Source: a virus
Reading direction: 5' to 3' (one strand)
Length of the DNA stretch: 22,113 nt
IMG/VR virus record: IMGVR_UViG_3300046385_000033
Location: 1 to 22,113 of that record
The notes beneath the pieces were generated by a model. The model was not told the DNA's origin. It worked only from the letters and a program-made list of their open reading frames with translations, and did not search any database. This document shows positions 1-6,724 of the stretch, piece by piece. The position numbers were made by a program, and so were the translations under genes. Numbering within the stretch: the first letter of the stretch is position 1; the number at the start of each line of letters is the position of its first letter.

Positions 1-215
1 CTAATGGTAGTATTGTTAAGGCGTTCAATCAAGCTGACATTGATTATTCAGAACGTACTAAAGTATGTATTCGACGTAGCACAGGTGCTCCAAGATGGAC
101 AATTTGTGAAGACGGTGAAATGGGTGACACAACATATGTTGTATCATACAAAGAAGAAGGCAAAGATAAAGGCTTTGTTGTATCTCATAAGGTTGGTCAA
201 ATAATCAGAGACTAA
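1..215 (+). CDS. Hypothetical protein, 5'-truncated by window edge
   Basis: An open frame enters from the left edge (first full codon at base 3) and ends with TAA at 213-215, giving about 70 C-terminal residues (N-G-S-I-V-K-A-F ... V-G-Q-I-I-R-D). The protein is hydrophilic and mixed-charge, with no membrane segment. An alternative ATG frame at 4-204 gives a basic, low-quality peptide. I take it as a shadow because this frame runs without a stop from the edge and ends 2 nt before the next ATG, matching the tight spacing elsewhere. I do not recognise the family; the start lies outside the window. Confidence 0.7.
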   Translation, partial: NGSIVKAFNQADIDYSERTKVCIRRSTGAPRWTICEDGEMGDTTYVVSYKEEGKDKGFVVSHKVGQIIRD

Positions 216-217
216 TC

Positions 218-388
218 ATGGGACGTAGATCAAAAGAAACTCTTGTTCTAAATAATGATGACAGTTTAAGCATGGTGATGAGATTATTCATTGCCATGTA
301 CACTGTTCTATTAGGACTAATCGCATTAATAATATTATATCTAATCATTTCTGAAGAACTTGGAACAATTGGCAAATGGACAAATTAA
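218..388 (+). CDS. Small single-pass membrane protein (56 aa)
   Basis: A 56-codon frame starts at ATG 218, 2 nt after the previous stop, and ends with TAA at 386-388. Residues 1-20 are polar (M-G-R-R-S-K-E-T). Residues about 23-44 form one strong hydrophobic helix rich in Leu, Ile and Val, and a short tail ends K-W-T-N. The positive N-terminus suggests the N-end stays in the cytoplasm, by the positive-inside rule. It overlaps the next gene by 13 nt, another tiny membrane protein, so the two may act together. No function can be assigned. Confidence 0.65.
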   Translation: MGRRSKETLVLNNDDSLSMVMRLFIAMYTVLLGLIALIILYLIISEELGTIGKWTN

Positions 389-537
389 TAAATAGAGTAT
401 TCATATTAACACTAGGTGTTCTTATGATATTATTAGGTGTACAGCTGTGTGTACATGGTCATTATGGTGTAGCTATTGGCTGTGCTTTGGTTGCAACAGT
501 ATTTGGTGCAATCTTTTACATTGAGTCGCGTAAGTAG
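376..537 (+). CDS. Small two-pass membrane protein (53 aa)
   Basis: The frame starts at ATG 376 inside the end of the previous gene and stops with TAG at 535-537. The 53 residues hold two hydrophobic helices, about 8-26 and 31-48, split by a short loop containing H-G-H-Y and ending E-S-R-K. The pairing of two tiny overlapping membrane genes is typical of phage early or accessory regions, where such proteins often act at the host inner membrane. I do not recognise the family. The TAG stop is one sign that TAG is not reassigned here. Confidence 0.65.
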   Translation: MDKLINRVFILTLGVLMILLGVQLCVHGHYGVAIGCALVATVFGAIFYIESRK

Positions 538-550
538 TAAATATATATTA

Positions 551-562
551 TTCACAATTTAA
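551..562 (+). repeat. Leader repeat TTCACAATTTAA, copy 1
   Basis: This 12-nt sequence recurs exactly at 770-781. A close variant, TTTACAATTAAA (10 of 12 identical), lies at 9319-9330. All three are in short intergenic gaps just upstream of a start codon. It may be part of a promoter or a translation leader; no promoter consensus is visible around it. Confidence 0.4.
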
Positions 563-573
563 TTTTTAAGATC

Positions 574-714
574 ATGAAAAAGATCAAGTTACCATCAGCA
601 GACTATTATAAGTTTGTAATGTTAGCAAAGTATGATCACATCTATATAGGTGTGGTTGGAGGCTTTGTTGTGTTACAAGCCAATGTAATAGACCTGATCG
701 AATTAGGTTATTAG
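574..714 (+). CDS. Small hypothetical protein (46 aa)
   Basis: The frame starts at ATG 574 after an A/T-rich leader (ending AAGATC) and stops with TAG at 712-714. The sequence begins M-K-K-I-K-L-P-S-A-D-Y-Y, and the C-terminal half (about 24-41) is moderately hydrophobic with a G-V-V-G-G core, possibly one weak membrane helix. It is the last gene before the hairpin terminator at 733-768, so it closes the first transcription unit. No family recognised. Confidence 0.6.
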   Translation: MKKIKLPSADYYKFVMLAKYDHIYIGVVGGFVVLQANVIDLIELGY

Positions 715-732
715 GGGTTTAAAGGTTGTCAT

Positions 733-768
733 AGAGCTCTTGGACATTGTCCTTGAGCTCTTTTATCT
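733..768 (+). terminator. Rho-independent-type terminator after the first gene cluster
   Basis: AGAGCTC (733-739) pairs with GAGCTCT (755-761). A TT/TT internal loop follows, then GGAC (742-745) pairs with GTCC (749-752) around an ATT loop. The stem leads into TTTTATCTTTT. It separates the genes at 1-714 from the long run that starts at 794. Confidence 0.75.
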
Positions 769-769
769 T

Positions 770-781
770 TTCACAATTTAA
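770..781 (+). repeat. Leader repeat TTCACAATTTAA, copy 2
   Basis: Exact second copy of the 12-nt element at 551-562. It sits directly after the terminator and 12 nt before the start codon at 794, in the leader of the next gene run. Confidence 0.4.
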
Positions 782-793
782 ACATGTATATAC

Positions 794-1156
794 ATGAGAA
801 ATGAATCAATTGAGCTACTACGTGTAGCTAAAGAGTTAAGAGAGTATGTAGTATCACTAAAGCTTCCAATCGAAAAAGATAAGGATGGTAAGGATACTGG
901 TATATGGGTAGACATATCAAAGACAGTGACTGTACATTATAATCCATTGTATGATTATTGTAATGTTAAGTTGTCATCATGGCCTAGAACAGTGCATGTA
1001 TCATTGTTTGAAACAGCTGATTATTCTAATAATACCATCACTATTAATGTTGAAACAGTAGATGATATAGAATTAGAGGCTATCATTTTGTTAGTTCAAG
1101 CAGATATTGCTATATTTAAGGCTGAAAAATTAATCAAAGATGTACACAGCAGTTAA
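794..1156 (+). CDS. Hypothetical protein (120 aa)
   Basis: First gene after the terminator at 733-768, so probably the head of the next transcription unit. The start at 794 is the first usable ATG: the one at 784 hits a stop after six codons. The 120 residues begin with a charged helix (E-L-L-R-V-A-K-E-L-R-E-Y), followed by a segment rich in beta-formers with W and Y, and end in a helix rich in Ile, Leu and Ala. No membrane segment or known catalytic motif. It overlaps the next gene by 17 nt. Family not recognised. Confidence 0.75.
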   Translation: MRNESIELLRVAKELREYVVSLKLPIEKDKDGKDTGIWVDISKTVTVHYNPLYDYCNVKLSSWPRTVHVSLFETADYSNNTITINVETVDDIELEAIILLVQADIAIFKAEKLIKDVHSS

Positions 1157-1610
1157 ATTAGTTTATAGACGCTATCAGCCTGGACCATTAGAGTTAGGTA
1201 TGTTGTTTGCTGTTCAAGTGAATGTAAATGATCATGAGTATTTTCATTTACATGAGCTTGATACTATTCCACGTGATATTGACAAATATCTACATGAGAA
1301 TGGTTTTCCTGTTAAGCCTTATTTAGTACAAGCGGTTAGTACAAATCCAGATGTGCCTGAAGTTGTTGTTGCATACCCTGATCAAATTGATTGGATAGAA
1401 TACAATGATGATGAGTATAGAATGGACGTTGATATGATGAACTATATATCATTAAATGATAATGGATTTGTAGCAATGTATTTTGAGAATGATCAAGCTG
1501 TATTAGATGAGGATGGAAAGGTAATTCTATGTGAAGTAGATTACCTAATGTATTATGGTGAGGATTACGATGATGATGATCATGATGATGAAGATTATAT
1601 AGAATGTTAA
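1140..1610 (+). CDS. Acidic hypothetical protein with D/E-rich tail (156 aa)
   Basis: The protein is strongly acidic and ends in a tail made almost only of Asp, Glu, His and Tyr (residues about 138-155, with runs such as D-D-D-D-H-D-D-E-D) before a terminal Cys. The first 110 residues are a mixed fold with L-H-E-L-D and several Val-rich strands. Acidic tails of this kind occur in DNA-mimic proteins and in proteins that contact SSB or basic partners; that is only a possibility here. It overlaps both neighbours (17 nt upstream, 7 nt downstream), so it is co-translated with them. Family not recognised. Confidence 0.75.
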   Translation: MYTAVKLVYRRYQPGPLELGMLFAVQVNVNDHEYFHLHELDTIPRDIDKYLHENGFPVKPYLVQAVSTNPDVPEVVVAYPDQIDWIEYNDDEYRMDVDMMNYISLNDNGFVAMYFENDQAVLDEDGKVILCEVDYLMYYGEDYDDDDHDDEDYIEC

Positions 1611-2146
1611 AGTACACGTACCTAAATGCCACACAAAAGCAGAGAGTGAGAGATTTCTTTCTAGCTAAGTTTAAGTTTGAGAATGTCGTTGGACTAGCAG
1701 GTCCAGACATTAATCAATACATTGATAAATTAGCATCAGAAGGATGTAAACAATTTGAGATTTATGAAAATGACCCTCAAACATTTATGTCTCAGGTGTA
1801 TAATATCAAGACGCCTGTTCACATAGTATATGGTGATATATTGACTGCAGATGCAGATAGAGATGATACATTGTATGATCTTGATTTCTGTAGATCTGTC
1901 ACTCATCTAACACCACACACTAGGAAGTTCCAAAAGAACTTCATGATGACATTTAGTATAAGAATAAAGGGAGGATCAGATGCCACTACAAAAATATTCT
2001 TTGATTCAAGAGATGAATCAATCATAACACGTAGAGAAATCACATCACCTATAGTTCATACTGAATTCATTACAACCAAAGGAAAATATTTATTCACGCA
2101 ATACCGTGACACATCACCAATGTGCACAATTGCAAAAATCAATTAA
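1604..2146 (+). CDS. Hypothetical protein (180 aa)
   Basis: The start ATG overlaps the previous stop (ATGTTAA). The N-terminus is basic and aromatic (T-Y-L-N-A-T-Q-K-Q-R-V-R-D-F-F). The middle is mixed alpha/beta with a D-R-D-D-T-L-Y-D-L-D-F segment near residues 85-95. The C-terminal third looks like beta strands (I-I-T-R-R-E-I-T-S-P-I-V-H-T-E-F). No transmembrane segment and no motif I can name. The gene ends 4 nt before the next start codon. Confidence 0.75.
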   Translation: MLKYTYLNATQKQRVRDFFLAKFKFENVVGLAGPDINQYIDKLASEGCKQFEIYENDPQTFMSQVYNIKTPVHIVYGDILTADADRDDTLYDLDFCRSVTHLTPHTRKFQKNFMMTFSIRIKGGSDATTKIFFDSRDESIITRREITSPIVHTEFITTKGKYLFTQYRDTSPMCTIAKIN

Positions 2147-2150
2147 TGAA

Positions 2151-2501
2151 ATGGAAAATAGTTATTTTTATTCACAGACTGAGCTTGGAGATATGATTCA
2201 TGCTCTTTCAACATCAAATGCATCAGTAGCATCATTAGCAAGAGAGTTTGCAGTTAAGTATAAGCGTGGATTCGTTGGTGTATCAATAAAACTACATACT
2301 CTTGCTAAAGGTATATCTAGACCAGCAAAAGAGAAAAAGCCTGGTTACATTAAGAAAGGCAGAGCTCCAAAGATTAGTGTTGAGAAAGTTAAATCATTAC
2401 CACAAACTCTTGGTATTGATGTACCTGAAGGCACAAGCTTTGACATTCAGAATGTTAAGCGTGTAGTATTACAAAAGAAATCATTAACTATCTATTTTTA
2501 A
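2151..2501 (+). CDS. Hypothetical protein, possible helix-turn-helix plus beta tail (116 aa)
   Basis: I start the gene at ATG 2151, 4 nt after the previous stop. A GTG 45 nt upstream would add residues that overlap the previous gene. The N-terminal half is helical, and a stretch around residues 25-52 (S-L-A-R-E-F-A-V-K-Y-K-R-G-F-V-G-V) resembles a DNA-binding helix set. A Lys/Pro-rich linker follows (A-K-E-K-K-P-G-Y-I-K-K-G-R). The C-terminus (V-P-E-G-T-S-F-D-I-Q ... L-T-I-Y-F) recalls a module in small proteins of Bacteroidota phages. A regulatory or DNA-binding role is an inference. Confidence 0.7.
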   Translation: MENSYFYSQTELGDMIHALSTSNASVASLAREFAVKYKRGFVGVSIKLHTLAKGISRPAKEKKPGYIKKGRAPKISVEKVKSLPQTLGIDVPEGTSFDIQNVKRVVLQKKSLTIYF

Positions 2502-2508
2502 AATCAAC

Positions 2509-2700
2509 ATGGAAAATAAAGTAAGAGTATTTGATAAAGATAATGCACGTTATGGATTTGCATCAGTGCAAGAGTTTAACGACGATGACTTAGCTGCCAT
2601 TAAAGTTGAGTTTTACAGAAACAAGTCTTCAAGAAAAGGAGATGTGCCAAAGTATGAACTAGCTACTATCCAAGTAATTAAAAAATCTAATTTAAAATAA
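2509..2700 (+). CDS. Small basic hypothetical protein (63 aa)
   Basis: Starts at ATG 2509 behind an A-rich leader (AAAATCAAC) and ends TAA. The 63-residue protein is soluble and charged (V-R-V-F-D-K-D-N-A-R-Y-G; F-Y-R-N-K-S-S-R-K-G) with a Lys-rich tail. No membrane helix, cysteine pair or known motif. It sits in a run of small genes with 5 to 12 nt gaps. Function unknown. Confidence 0.65.
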   Translation: MENKVRVFDKDNARYGFASVQEFNDDDLAAIKVEFYRNKSSRKGDVPKYELATIQVIKKSNLK

Positions 2701-2712
2701 ACCAATAATTAT

Positions 2713-2931
2713 ATGTCTATTAAAACACGTGTAGGTAACCTCGTTCATGTTAAGAACCAGAACAAGAAGAAAACAGCTAATAATGAGTATTATGCTGTAG
2801 TATTAAAGAACAGCAGCAACTATGCTTCATATCTATTTACAGAGGTGGAGATTGCTGTAGCATTTGAACGTGGTCGCAAGAATCCTGAAGATCAAGCACA
2901 ACGTAATTTCATCTCTAATATCTTAGACTGA
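2713..2931 (+). CDS. Small basic hypothetical protein (72 aa)
   Basis: The start ATG 2713 follows a 12-nt A/T-rich gap. The protein has a Lys/Asn-rich first third (V-K-N-Q-N-K-K-K-T-A-N-N), a probable small beta/alpha core (Y-Y-A-V-V-L-K; V-E-I-A-V-A-F-E-R-G-R-K), and ends S-N-I-L-D. The stop TGA shares its final A with the next start codon, so the two genes are probably translationally coupled. No known motif. Confidence 0.65.
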   Translation: MSIKTRVGNLVHVKNQNKKKTANNEYYAVVLKNSSNYASYLFTEVEIAVAFERGRKNPEDQAQRNFISNILD

Positions 2932-3218
2932 TGACTCCTAAACAAAAAGCAGATGAAGTCATCGAACGCTTAATGCATAAGATCGAGATGACTATTATTG
3001 TTTTTTGCATCATAATCATTACTGTATGTTGTGTAGTGGGGTATGTTGTTCATCCTATGATGGGCAAATCCTCACTACATAAAGGGTATGAGAAGTTTCA
3101 ACGCTTCTCATTACCTCTTGGTGATACAACAGGTACAGAGGCTTATGAAGAAAGAACAGTGACAGAGCATACAGACAATTGGGGTATTCACTATGTTTCT
3201 AAACAACGCATAAAATAA
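2931..3218 (+). CDS. Single-pass membrane protein (95 aa)
   Basis: The start codon shares a base with the previous stop and the stop shares a base with the next start. A charged N-terminal helix (residues 1-19, K-Q-K-A-D-E-V-I-E-R) leads into a very hydrophobic helix (about 20-43, rich in Ile, Val and Cys). The remaining 50 residues are polar and would lie in the periplasm if the N-terminus is inside. It is the first of three consecutive envelope-targeted genes. No family recognised. Confidence 0.75.
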   Translation: MTPKQKADEVIERLMHKIEMTIIVFCIIIITVCCVVGYVVHPMMGKSSLHKGYEKFQRFSLPLGDTTGTEAYEERTVTEHTDNWGIHYVSKQRIK

Positions 3219-3700
3219 TGGAAAATCTAACACTTTATTTAACTATAGCACAGTGGGTTATATTTACATCTTACATAGCATATACTGTTAGTAAATTTGG
3301 TATTCCTGCTTCCATATCTGATACATGGTATCTGTTGGAGCGTAAAGGTGTGTTGTTTACACTATTCTGTTGGTCATTAGGAGTATGTATGTTATATCAA
3401 GGTAATGATAAGAGTATCTTCTTTGTATTGTCAGGCGTAGGTCTTTCATTTGTAGGTGGTGCCACCATGTTTAAATGGAAAGGTGCTTACACTGATAAAA
3501 TACACGGTGCTGGTGCAGCTATTGGTATTGTATGTGCATTGTTAGGATTGTACATTGATTATGAAATCAGACCACCGTTCATGGTATTTTCAGGAGCAAC
3601 TATTCTTATAAGCTTGTTGCATATCAAGAATCACATATTCTGGATGGAGATAGTAGCTTTTGCCTGTGTAATATCAGGTCTTTTATATAGATTCATATGA
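3218..3700 (+). CDS. Polytopic membrane protein (160 aa)
   Basis: About six hydrophobic segments are visible (roughly 6-27, 43-62, 66-86, 95-112, 117-136, 138-157), so nearly the whole chain is membrane-embedded. The segment S-I-S-D-T-W-Y-L-L-E after the first helix, and the later G-L-S-F-V-G-G-A and K-I-H-G-A-G-A motifs, resemble a family of small integral membrane proteins I recall from Bacteroidota phages. That is memory, not a search. Its role in infection is unknown; remodelling or protecting the host inner membrane is plausible. The gene overlaps the following lipoprotein gene by 4 nt (ATGA). Confidence 0.75.
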   Translation: MENLTLYLTIAQWVIFTSYIAYTVSKFGIPASISDTWYLLERKGVLFTLFCWSLGVCMLYQGNDKSIFFVLSGVGLSFVGGATMFKWKGAYTDKIHGAGAAIGIVCALLGLYIDYEIRPPFMVFSGATILISLLHIKNHIFWMEIVAFACVISGLLYRFI

Positions 3701-3891
3701 AACAACTAATCTTATTAATGATGATAACGGGAGTGTTAGCATCATGTACACGCAGTGTGCCATGTCCTAAAATAATTAATGGTAAACCTATTCATTCTAA
3801 GCAGCTTAGAAAACTTAGACATAAATTAAGGGTAAAATACCATTATCATCAGACTAGAACAGGTAGATTATTTAACTTTAATTTATTTTAA
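3697..3891 (+). CDS. Small predicted lipoprotein (64 aa)
   Basis: The N-terminus is a classic lipoprotein signal: M-K-Q, a hydrophobic stretch to residue 13, then the lipobox L-A-S-C with Cys17 as the lipidation site. The mature part is only about 48 residues, very basic (H-S-K-Q-L-R-K-L-R-H-K-L-R-V-K), with a second Cys at 23. The acidic export signal that often follows the lipid Cys in Bacteroidota surface lipoproteins is absent, which would favour a periplasm-facing location (inference). Small phage lipoproteins such as T5 Llp block receptors to prevent superinfection. A similar role is possible but unproven. Confidence 0.75.
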   Translation: MKQLILLMMITGVLASCTRSVPCPKIINGKPIHSKQLRKLRHKLRVKYHYHQTRTGRLFNFNLF

Positions 3892-3892
3892 A

Positions 3893-4168
3893 ATGACAAG
3901 TATATCAGGGCATTCATATGTCACATGCTATCATCCAATAAATGAGGAAGAATGGTGTGAAGTTAAAGTTAATTGGATTCATTCATACTATCGAGGAGAT
4001 CGTGAAGACCCACCATATGAAGAAACAGACATTGATGATGTTAGACTTATAACATACAATGATGCTCCTGTTCCTAAGGGCACACCAGTGCCTGATTGGG
4101 TGACTGATGAAGAATTAATGGAAGGTATTGATATGTATAGAGATGGTTATGATGGAGATGATAACTAA
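3893..4168 (+). CDS. Acidic hypothetical protein (91 aa)
   Basis: Starts 1 nt after the lipoprotein stop. The protein is acidic, with W-C-E-V-K-V-N-W near residue 20, a basic patch (Y-Y-R-G-D-R-E-D-P-P-Y-E-E-T-D), and a D-rich tail (Y-D-G-D-D-N). No membrane segment. Family not recognised; it is clearly co-translated with its neighbours. Confidence 0.65.
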   Translation: MTSISGHSYVTCYHPINEEEWCEVKVNWIHSYYRGDREDPPYEETDIDDVRLITYNDAPVPKGTPVPDWVTDEELMEGIDMYRDGYDGDDN

Positions 4169-4169
4169 A

Positions 4170-4247
4170 ATGAGTAAACATCCAATATTGTATATTTTAA
4201 TAACAGCACTCATCATTGTGGTGAGTGCTTTAATAAATAAACTATGA
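4170..4247 (+). CDS. 25-residue single-helix membrane micropeptide
   Basis: ATG 4170 lies 1 nt after the upstream stop, and the frame ends in ATGA at 4244-4247, shared with the next start codon. The peptide is M-S-K-H-P followed by an almost wholly hydrophobic helix (I-L-Y-I-L-I-T-A-L-I-I-V-V) and a short tail N-K-L. Exact fit between two genes at both ends is the main argument that it is translated. Its coding DNA contains an 8-bp inverted repeat (4205-4212 / 4222-4229). Phage micropeptides of this type usually act on membranes, but no function can be named. Confidence 0.55.
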   Translation: MSKHPILYILITALIIVVSALINKL

Positions 4248-4426
4248 AGAACAACAAATCACCTGAAATAGAATCACCAGATGTGGTTAAAGCAATTATC
4301 AATGTATTTAGATCAGTTGACAATGAGCTCATGATAGAGCATCAACGCAGCAAGAGACAATATCTTGAGAAGTATAATCTTGATGAGATTAAGACTAACA
4401 CACCTAGAACAGCTCTTGAACAATGA
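4244..4426 (+). CDS. Small hypothetical protein upstream of DNA polymerase (60 aa)
   Basis: Linked on both sides by ATGA overlaps: to the micropeptide at 4244 and to the polymerase start at 4423. The 60 residues are hydrophilic and mostly helical (V-V-K-A-I-I-N-V-F-R-S-V-D-N; H-Q-R-S-K-R-Q-Y-L-E-K-Y). Strict coupling to the polymerase suggests co-expression, but nothing in the sequence shows a polymerase accessory role. Family not recognised. Confidence 0.65.
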   Translation: MKNNKSPEIESPDVVKAIINVFRSVDNELMIEHQRSKRQYLEKYNLDEIKTNTPRTALEQ

Positions 4427-6372
4427 AAGTATTAATCTATGACATTGAAACAATGCAAGAGTTGTTTCTCATTAATGTACTCGATCCTGAAATACATCAA
4501 CAGTATGAATTCATGGTGAGTAAATGGCACAACAATCTTGATGCATTTAGTAAATTCATAGAAGAACATCCTGATTATTATTGGGTGGGCTATAATAATC
4601 TACGATTTGACAGTCAGGTAGTTGAGTGGGTAATGCGCAATTGTGATAAGTGGAATGATTTAACAGGACTAGAGGTGTGTGCTAAAATAGCACAGAAGGC
4701 TCAAGATGTTATACATGATGCTAATTATGATGTATTTCCAGAGTATAGAGAAAGTGATTTGAGTATGAAGCAGATAGACCTATTCAAGGTCAATCATTAT
4801 GACAATAAGAATCGAATGGTTAGTCTAAAGAGACTGGAGTTTGAAATGGATTTGGAGAACATCGAAGAGATGCCAATACACCATACTAAAACTGATATGA
4901 CTCTTGAAGAAATAGAAATCACTAGATCATATTGTCGTAATGATGTGTTTGCTACCTATGAATTCTACAAGGTGACTACAGGTAATACTACTCATCCTCT
5001 ATACAAGGACAATGATCAAATACAATTGAGACTCGACATCCAAGAGGAATTCAAGATTCCATGTCTTAACTATTCAGATAGTAAGATTGGTGATGAGATG
5101 ATTAAGAAGTATTATTGTGAAGAGAGGCACATGTCGTATGACAATCTACCAAAGAAAGGATTCTTTCGTAAGGAGATTAAAGTGAAACAGTGTATAGGTG
5201 GTTATGTAAAGTTCACAACGCCACAGCTACAAGAGTTTCTCAAGAGAATGAAGGCATTAGTATTAGGATTGAATGATGATTTTAAAGAAAGTATAACATT
5301 TTATGGCAACATTTATACGTTCGCTAAGGGTGGCTTACATACGGAGAACAAACCCGAAGTTTTTGAGGCTGATGGAGAGTATGAGATTATTGATTGGGAT
5401 GTTAGCAGTTATTATCCTGCTATTATTATCAATAATGGTAAGTATCCTCAGCATCTTAGTAAAGACTTTCTTCATGGGTATAAGCGTATGTTTGAAAGGC
5501 GTTTGGAACTTAAGCCTCAAGCTAAGAAAGACAAACGCATTGCTGGTATTGTTGGGGCTCTTAAGCTTGCTGTTAATTCCGTATACGGTAAGTCGTCTGA
5601 TATGCAGAACTGGATCTACGATAGACAGCTTACTATGTTTACTACTCTCACTGGTGAGCTTAGCTTGCTTATGCTTATTGAAGCGTATGAAGTAGAAGGT
5701 ATACATGTTATATCAGCTAACACTGATGGTGTCACCATTAGAATAAAGAAAACGCATCTAGATAAGATGCATGAAATTAATGAATGGTGGAGCACACTAA
5801 CAGAATATGAACTCGAACGAACCGACTATAGCAAGATTATCTTCTCGACTGTTAATGATTACCTTGCGATTAAGACTAACGGAGAAATCAAAAAGAAAGG
5901 CGATTTCCTCACTGATTTCGAGTTGCATAAAAATAAGTCTGGGAGGATTGTGCCTATTGCTCTTGAGCAGTATTTCATTAATGACGTGCCTGTGGCTGAT
6001 ACCATTTGCAATCATAGAAACATATATGATTTTGCTATGCGTCAGAGAGCTACGCGTGACTTCCATTTCGAGGGAAGAGCTAATGGGAATGTTACAAAGT
6101 ATAACAAGCTTATTAGATACTATGTCTCAAACACAGGAGAAAAGCTCTTAAAGGTTAAGAAAGAAGATTCTATGTCTGGCGCTGCATCTGTATCACAAGT
6201 TGAAGCTGGCGAATGGCTCATGACTGTATGTAATCATCTAGCAAAAGATCATCCTCTAGATAATATTAATCATTCTTATTATATAGAGAGAGCAGAACGT
6301 ATTATTAACAAGATTAATTATAACGGTAAGAGAAGACCAGTTATAATTCCTAATCAATTAAGTTTATTCTAA
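4423..6372 (+). CDS. Family B DNA polymerase with 3'-5' exonuclease
   Basis: Replicative DNA polymerase of the phage. The proofreading domain is present: Exo I D7-I-E9, Exo II N-L-R-F-D63, Exo III Y170-C-R-N-D174. The palm carries motif A (D326-V-S-S-Y-Y-P), motif B (K381-L-A-V-N385-S-V-Y-G) and motif C (N433-T-D435-G). The first Asp of the usual D-T-D in motif C is Asn here, but the second, metal-binding Asp is kept, so activity is expected. At 649 residues it is short for the family. Short A-to-B spacing leaves little room for the TPR2 insert of protein-primed enzymes, and a primase and helicase are encoded nearby, so RNA-primed synthesis is likely. Codon usage changes within the gene (about 5335-5690 and 5815-6125). 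Confidence 0.93.
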   Translation: MKVLIYDIETMQELFLINVLDPEIHQQYEFMVSKWHNNLDAFSKFIEEHPDYYWVGYNNLRFDSQVVEWVMRNCDKWNDLTGLEVCAKIAQKAQDVIHDANYDVFPEYRESDLSMKQIDLFKVNHYDNKNRMVSLKRLEFEMDLENIEEMPIHHTKTDMTLEEIEITRSYCRNDVFATYEFYKVTTGNTTHPLYKDNDQIQLRLDIQEEFKIPCLNYSDSKIGDEMIKKYYCEERHMSYDNLPKKGFFRKEIKVKQCIGGYVKFTTPQLQEFLKRMKALVLGLNDDFKESITFYGNIYTFAKGGLHTENKPEVFEADGEYEIIDWDVSSYYPAIIINNGKYPQHLSKDFLHGYKRMFERRLELKPQAKKDKRIAGIVGALKLAVNSVYGKSSDMQNWIYDRQLTMFTTLTGELSLLMLIEAYEVEGIHVISANTDGVTIRIKKTHLDKMHEINEWWSTLTEYELERTDYSKIIFSTVNDYLAIKTNGEIKKKGDFLTDFELHKNKSGRIVPIALEQYFINDVPVADTICNHRNIYDFAMRQRATRDFHFEGRANGNVTKYNKLIRYYVSNTGEKLLKVKKEDSMSGAASVSQVEAGEWLMTVCNHLAKDHPLDNINHSYYIERAERIINKINYNGKRRPVIIPNQLSLF

Positions 6373-6373
6373 T

Positions 6374-6724
6374 ATGGGAAAGAAAACAATCACAATGTCA
6401 TATGAGGACTATCAAATGATGTCAATAGAGAATGAGACGTATAAACGTCAGTATGAAGAGCTCCAAGACGAAAAGATGGTTTTTCTTACTTTAGGGACAC
6501 GCGTTACGCACATTAGCCAAATGAGCGGTCAAATTGTTGAGAAAGATAAAGTGCTTAAAAAGATGCAAGAGCATTTAGCTGATTCCAAAAGACGATTTGA
6601 GGAACGTGAAGCTGATTATGAAAGGCGTATTGAAAAATTGAAGGAAGAGTTGTATCAAGCATCTATAAATCCAGTAGAAACAATTGTCACTAAATGGTGG
6701 CATAAATTATTTAAACTATTCTAA
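6374..6724 (+). CDS. Coiled-coil protein with amphipathic C-terminus (116 aa)
   Basis: Starts 1 nt after the polymerase stop. The chain is highly charged and helical, with a coiled-coil pattern from about residue 55 to 95 (K-D-K-V-L-K-K-M-Q-E-H-L; R-R-F-E-E-R-E-A-D-Y-E-R-R-I-E-K-L). The C-terminus K-W-W-H-K-L-F-K-L-F is amphipathic and aromatic, a likely membrane- or partner-binding tip. The same kind of ending occurs in the gene at 6999. Its stop TAA overlaps the next start (TAATG). Function unknown. Confidence 0.7.
   Translation: MGKKTITMSYEDYQMMSIENETYKRQYEELQDEKMVFLTLGTRVTHISQMSGQIVEKDKVLKKMQEHLADSKRRFEEREADYERRIEKLKEELYQASINPVETIVTKWWHKLFKLF

Noticed and set aside
4-204. 66-residue ATG frame at the left edge
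   Set aside because: A frame running in from the edge to TAA at 213-215 has more natural composition and ends 2 nt before the next gene; the 66-residue frame looks like its shadow.
4205-4229. Inverted repeat AGCACTCA/TGAGTGCT as a terminator
   Set aside because: It lies inside a coding micro-gene with coupled neighbours and no T run; an attenuator remains possible but is not supported enough to list.
5303-6151. Extra frames on both strands over the polymerase palm region
   Set aside because: They overlap conserved catalytic motifs and arise from the local codon-usage shift; products are low-complexity hydrophobic stretches.
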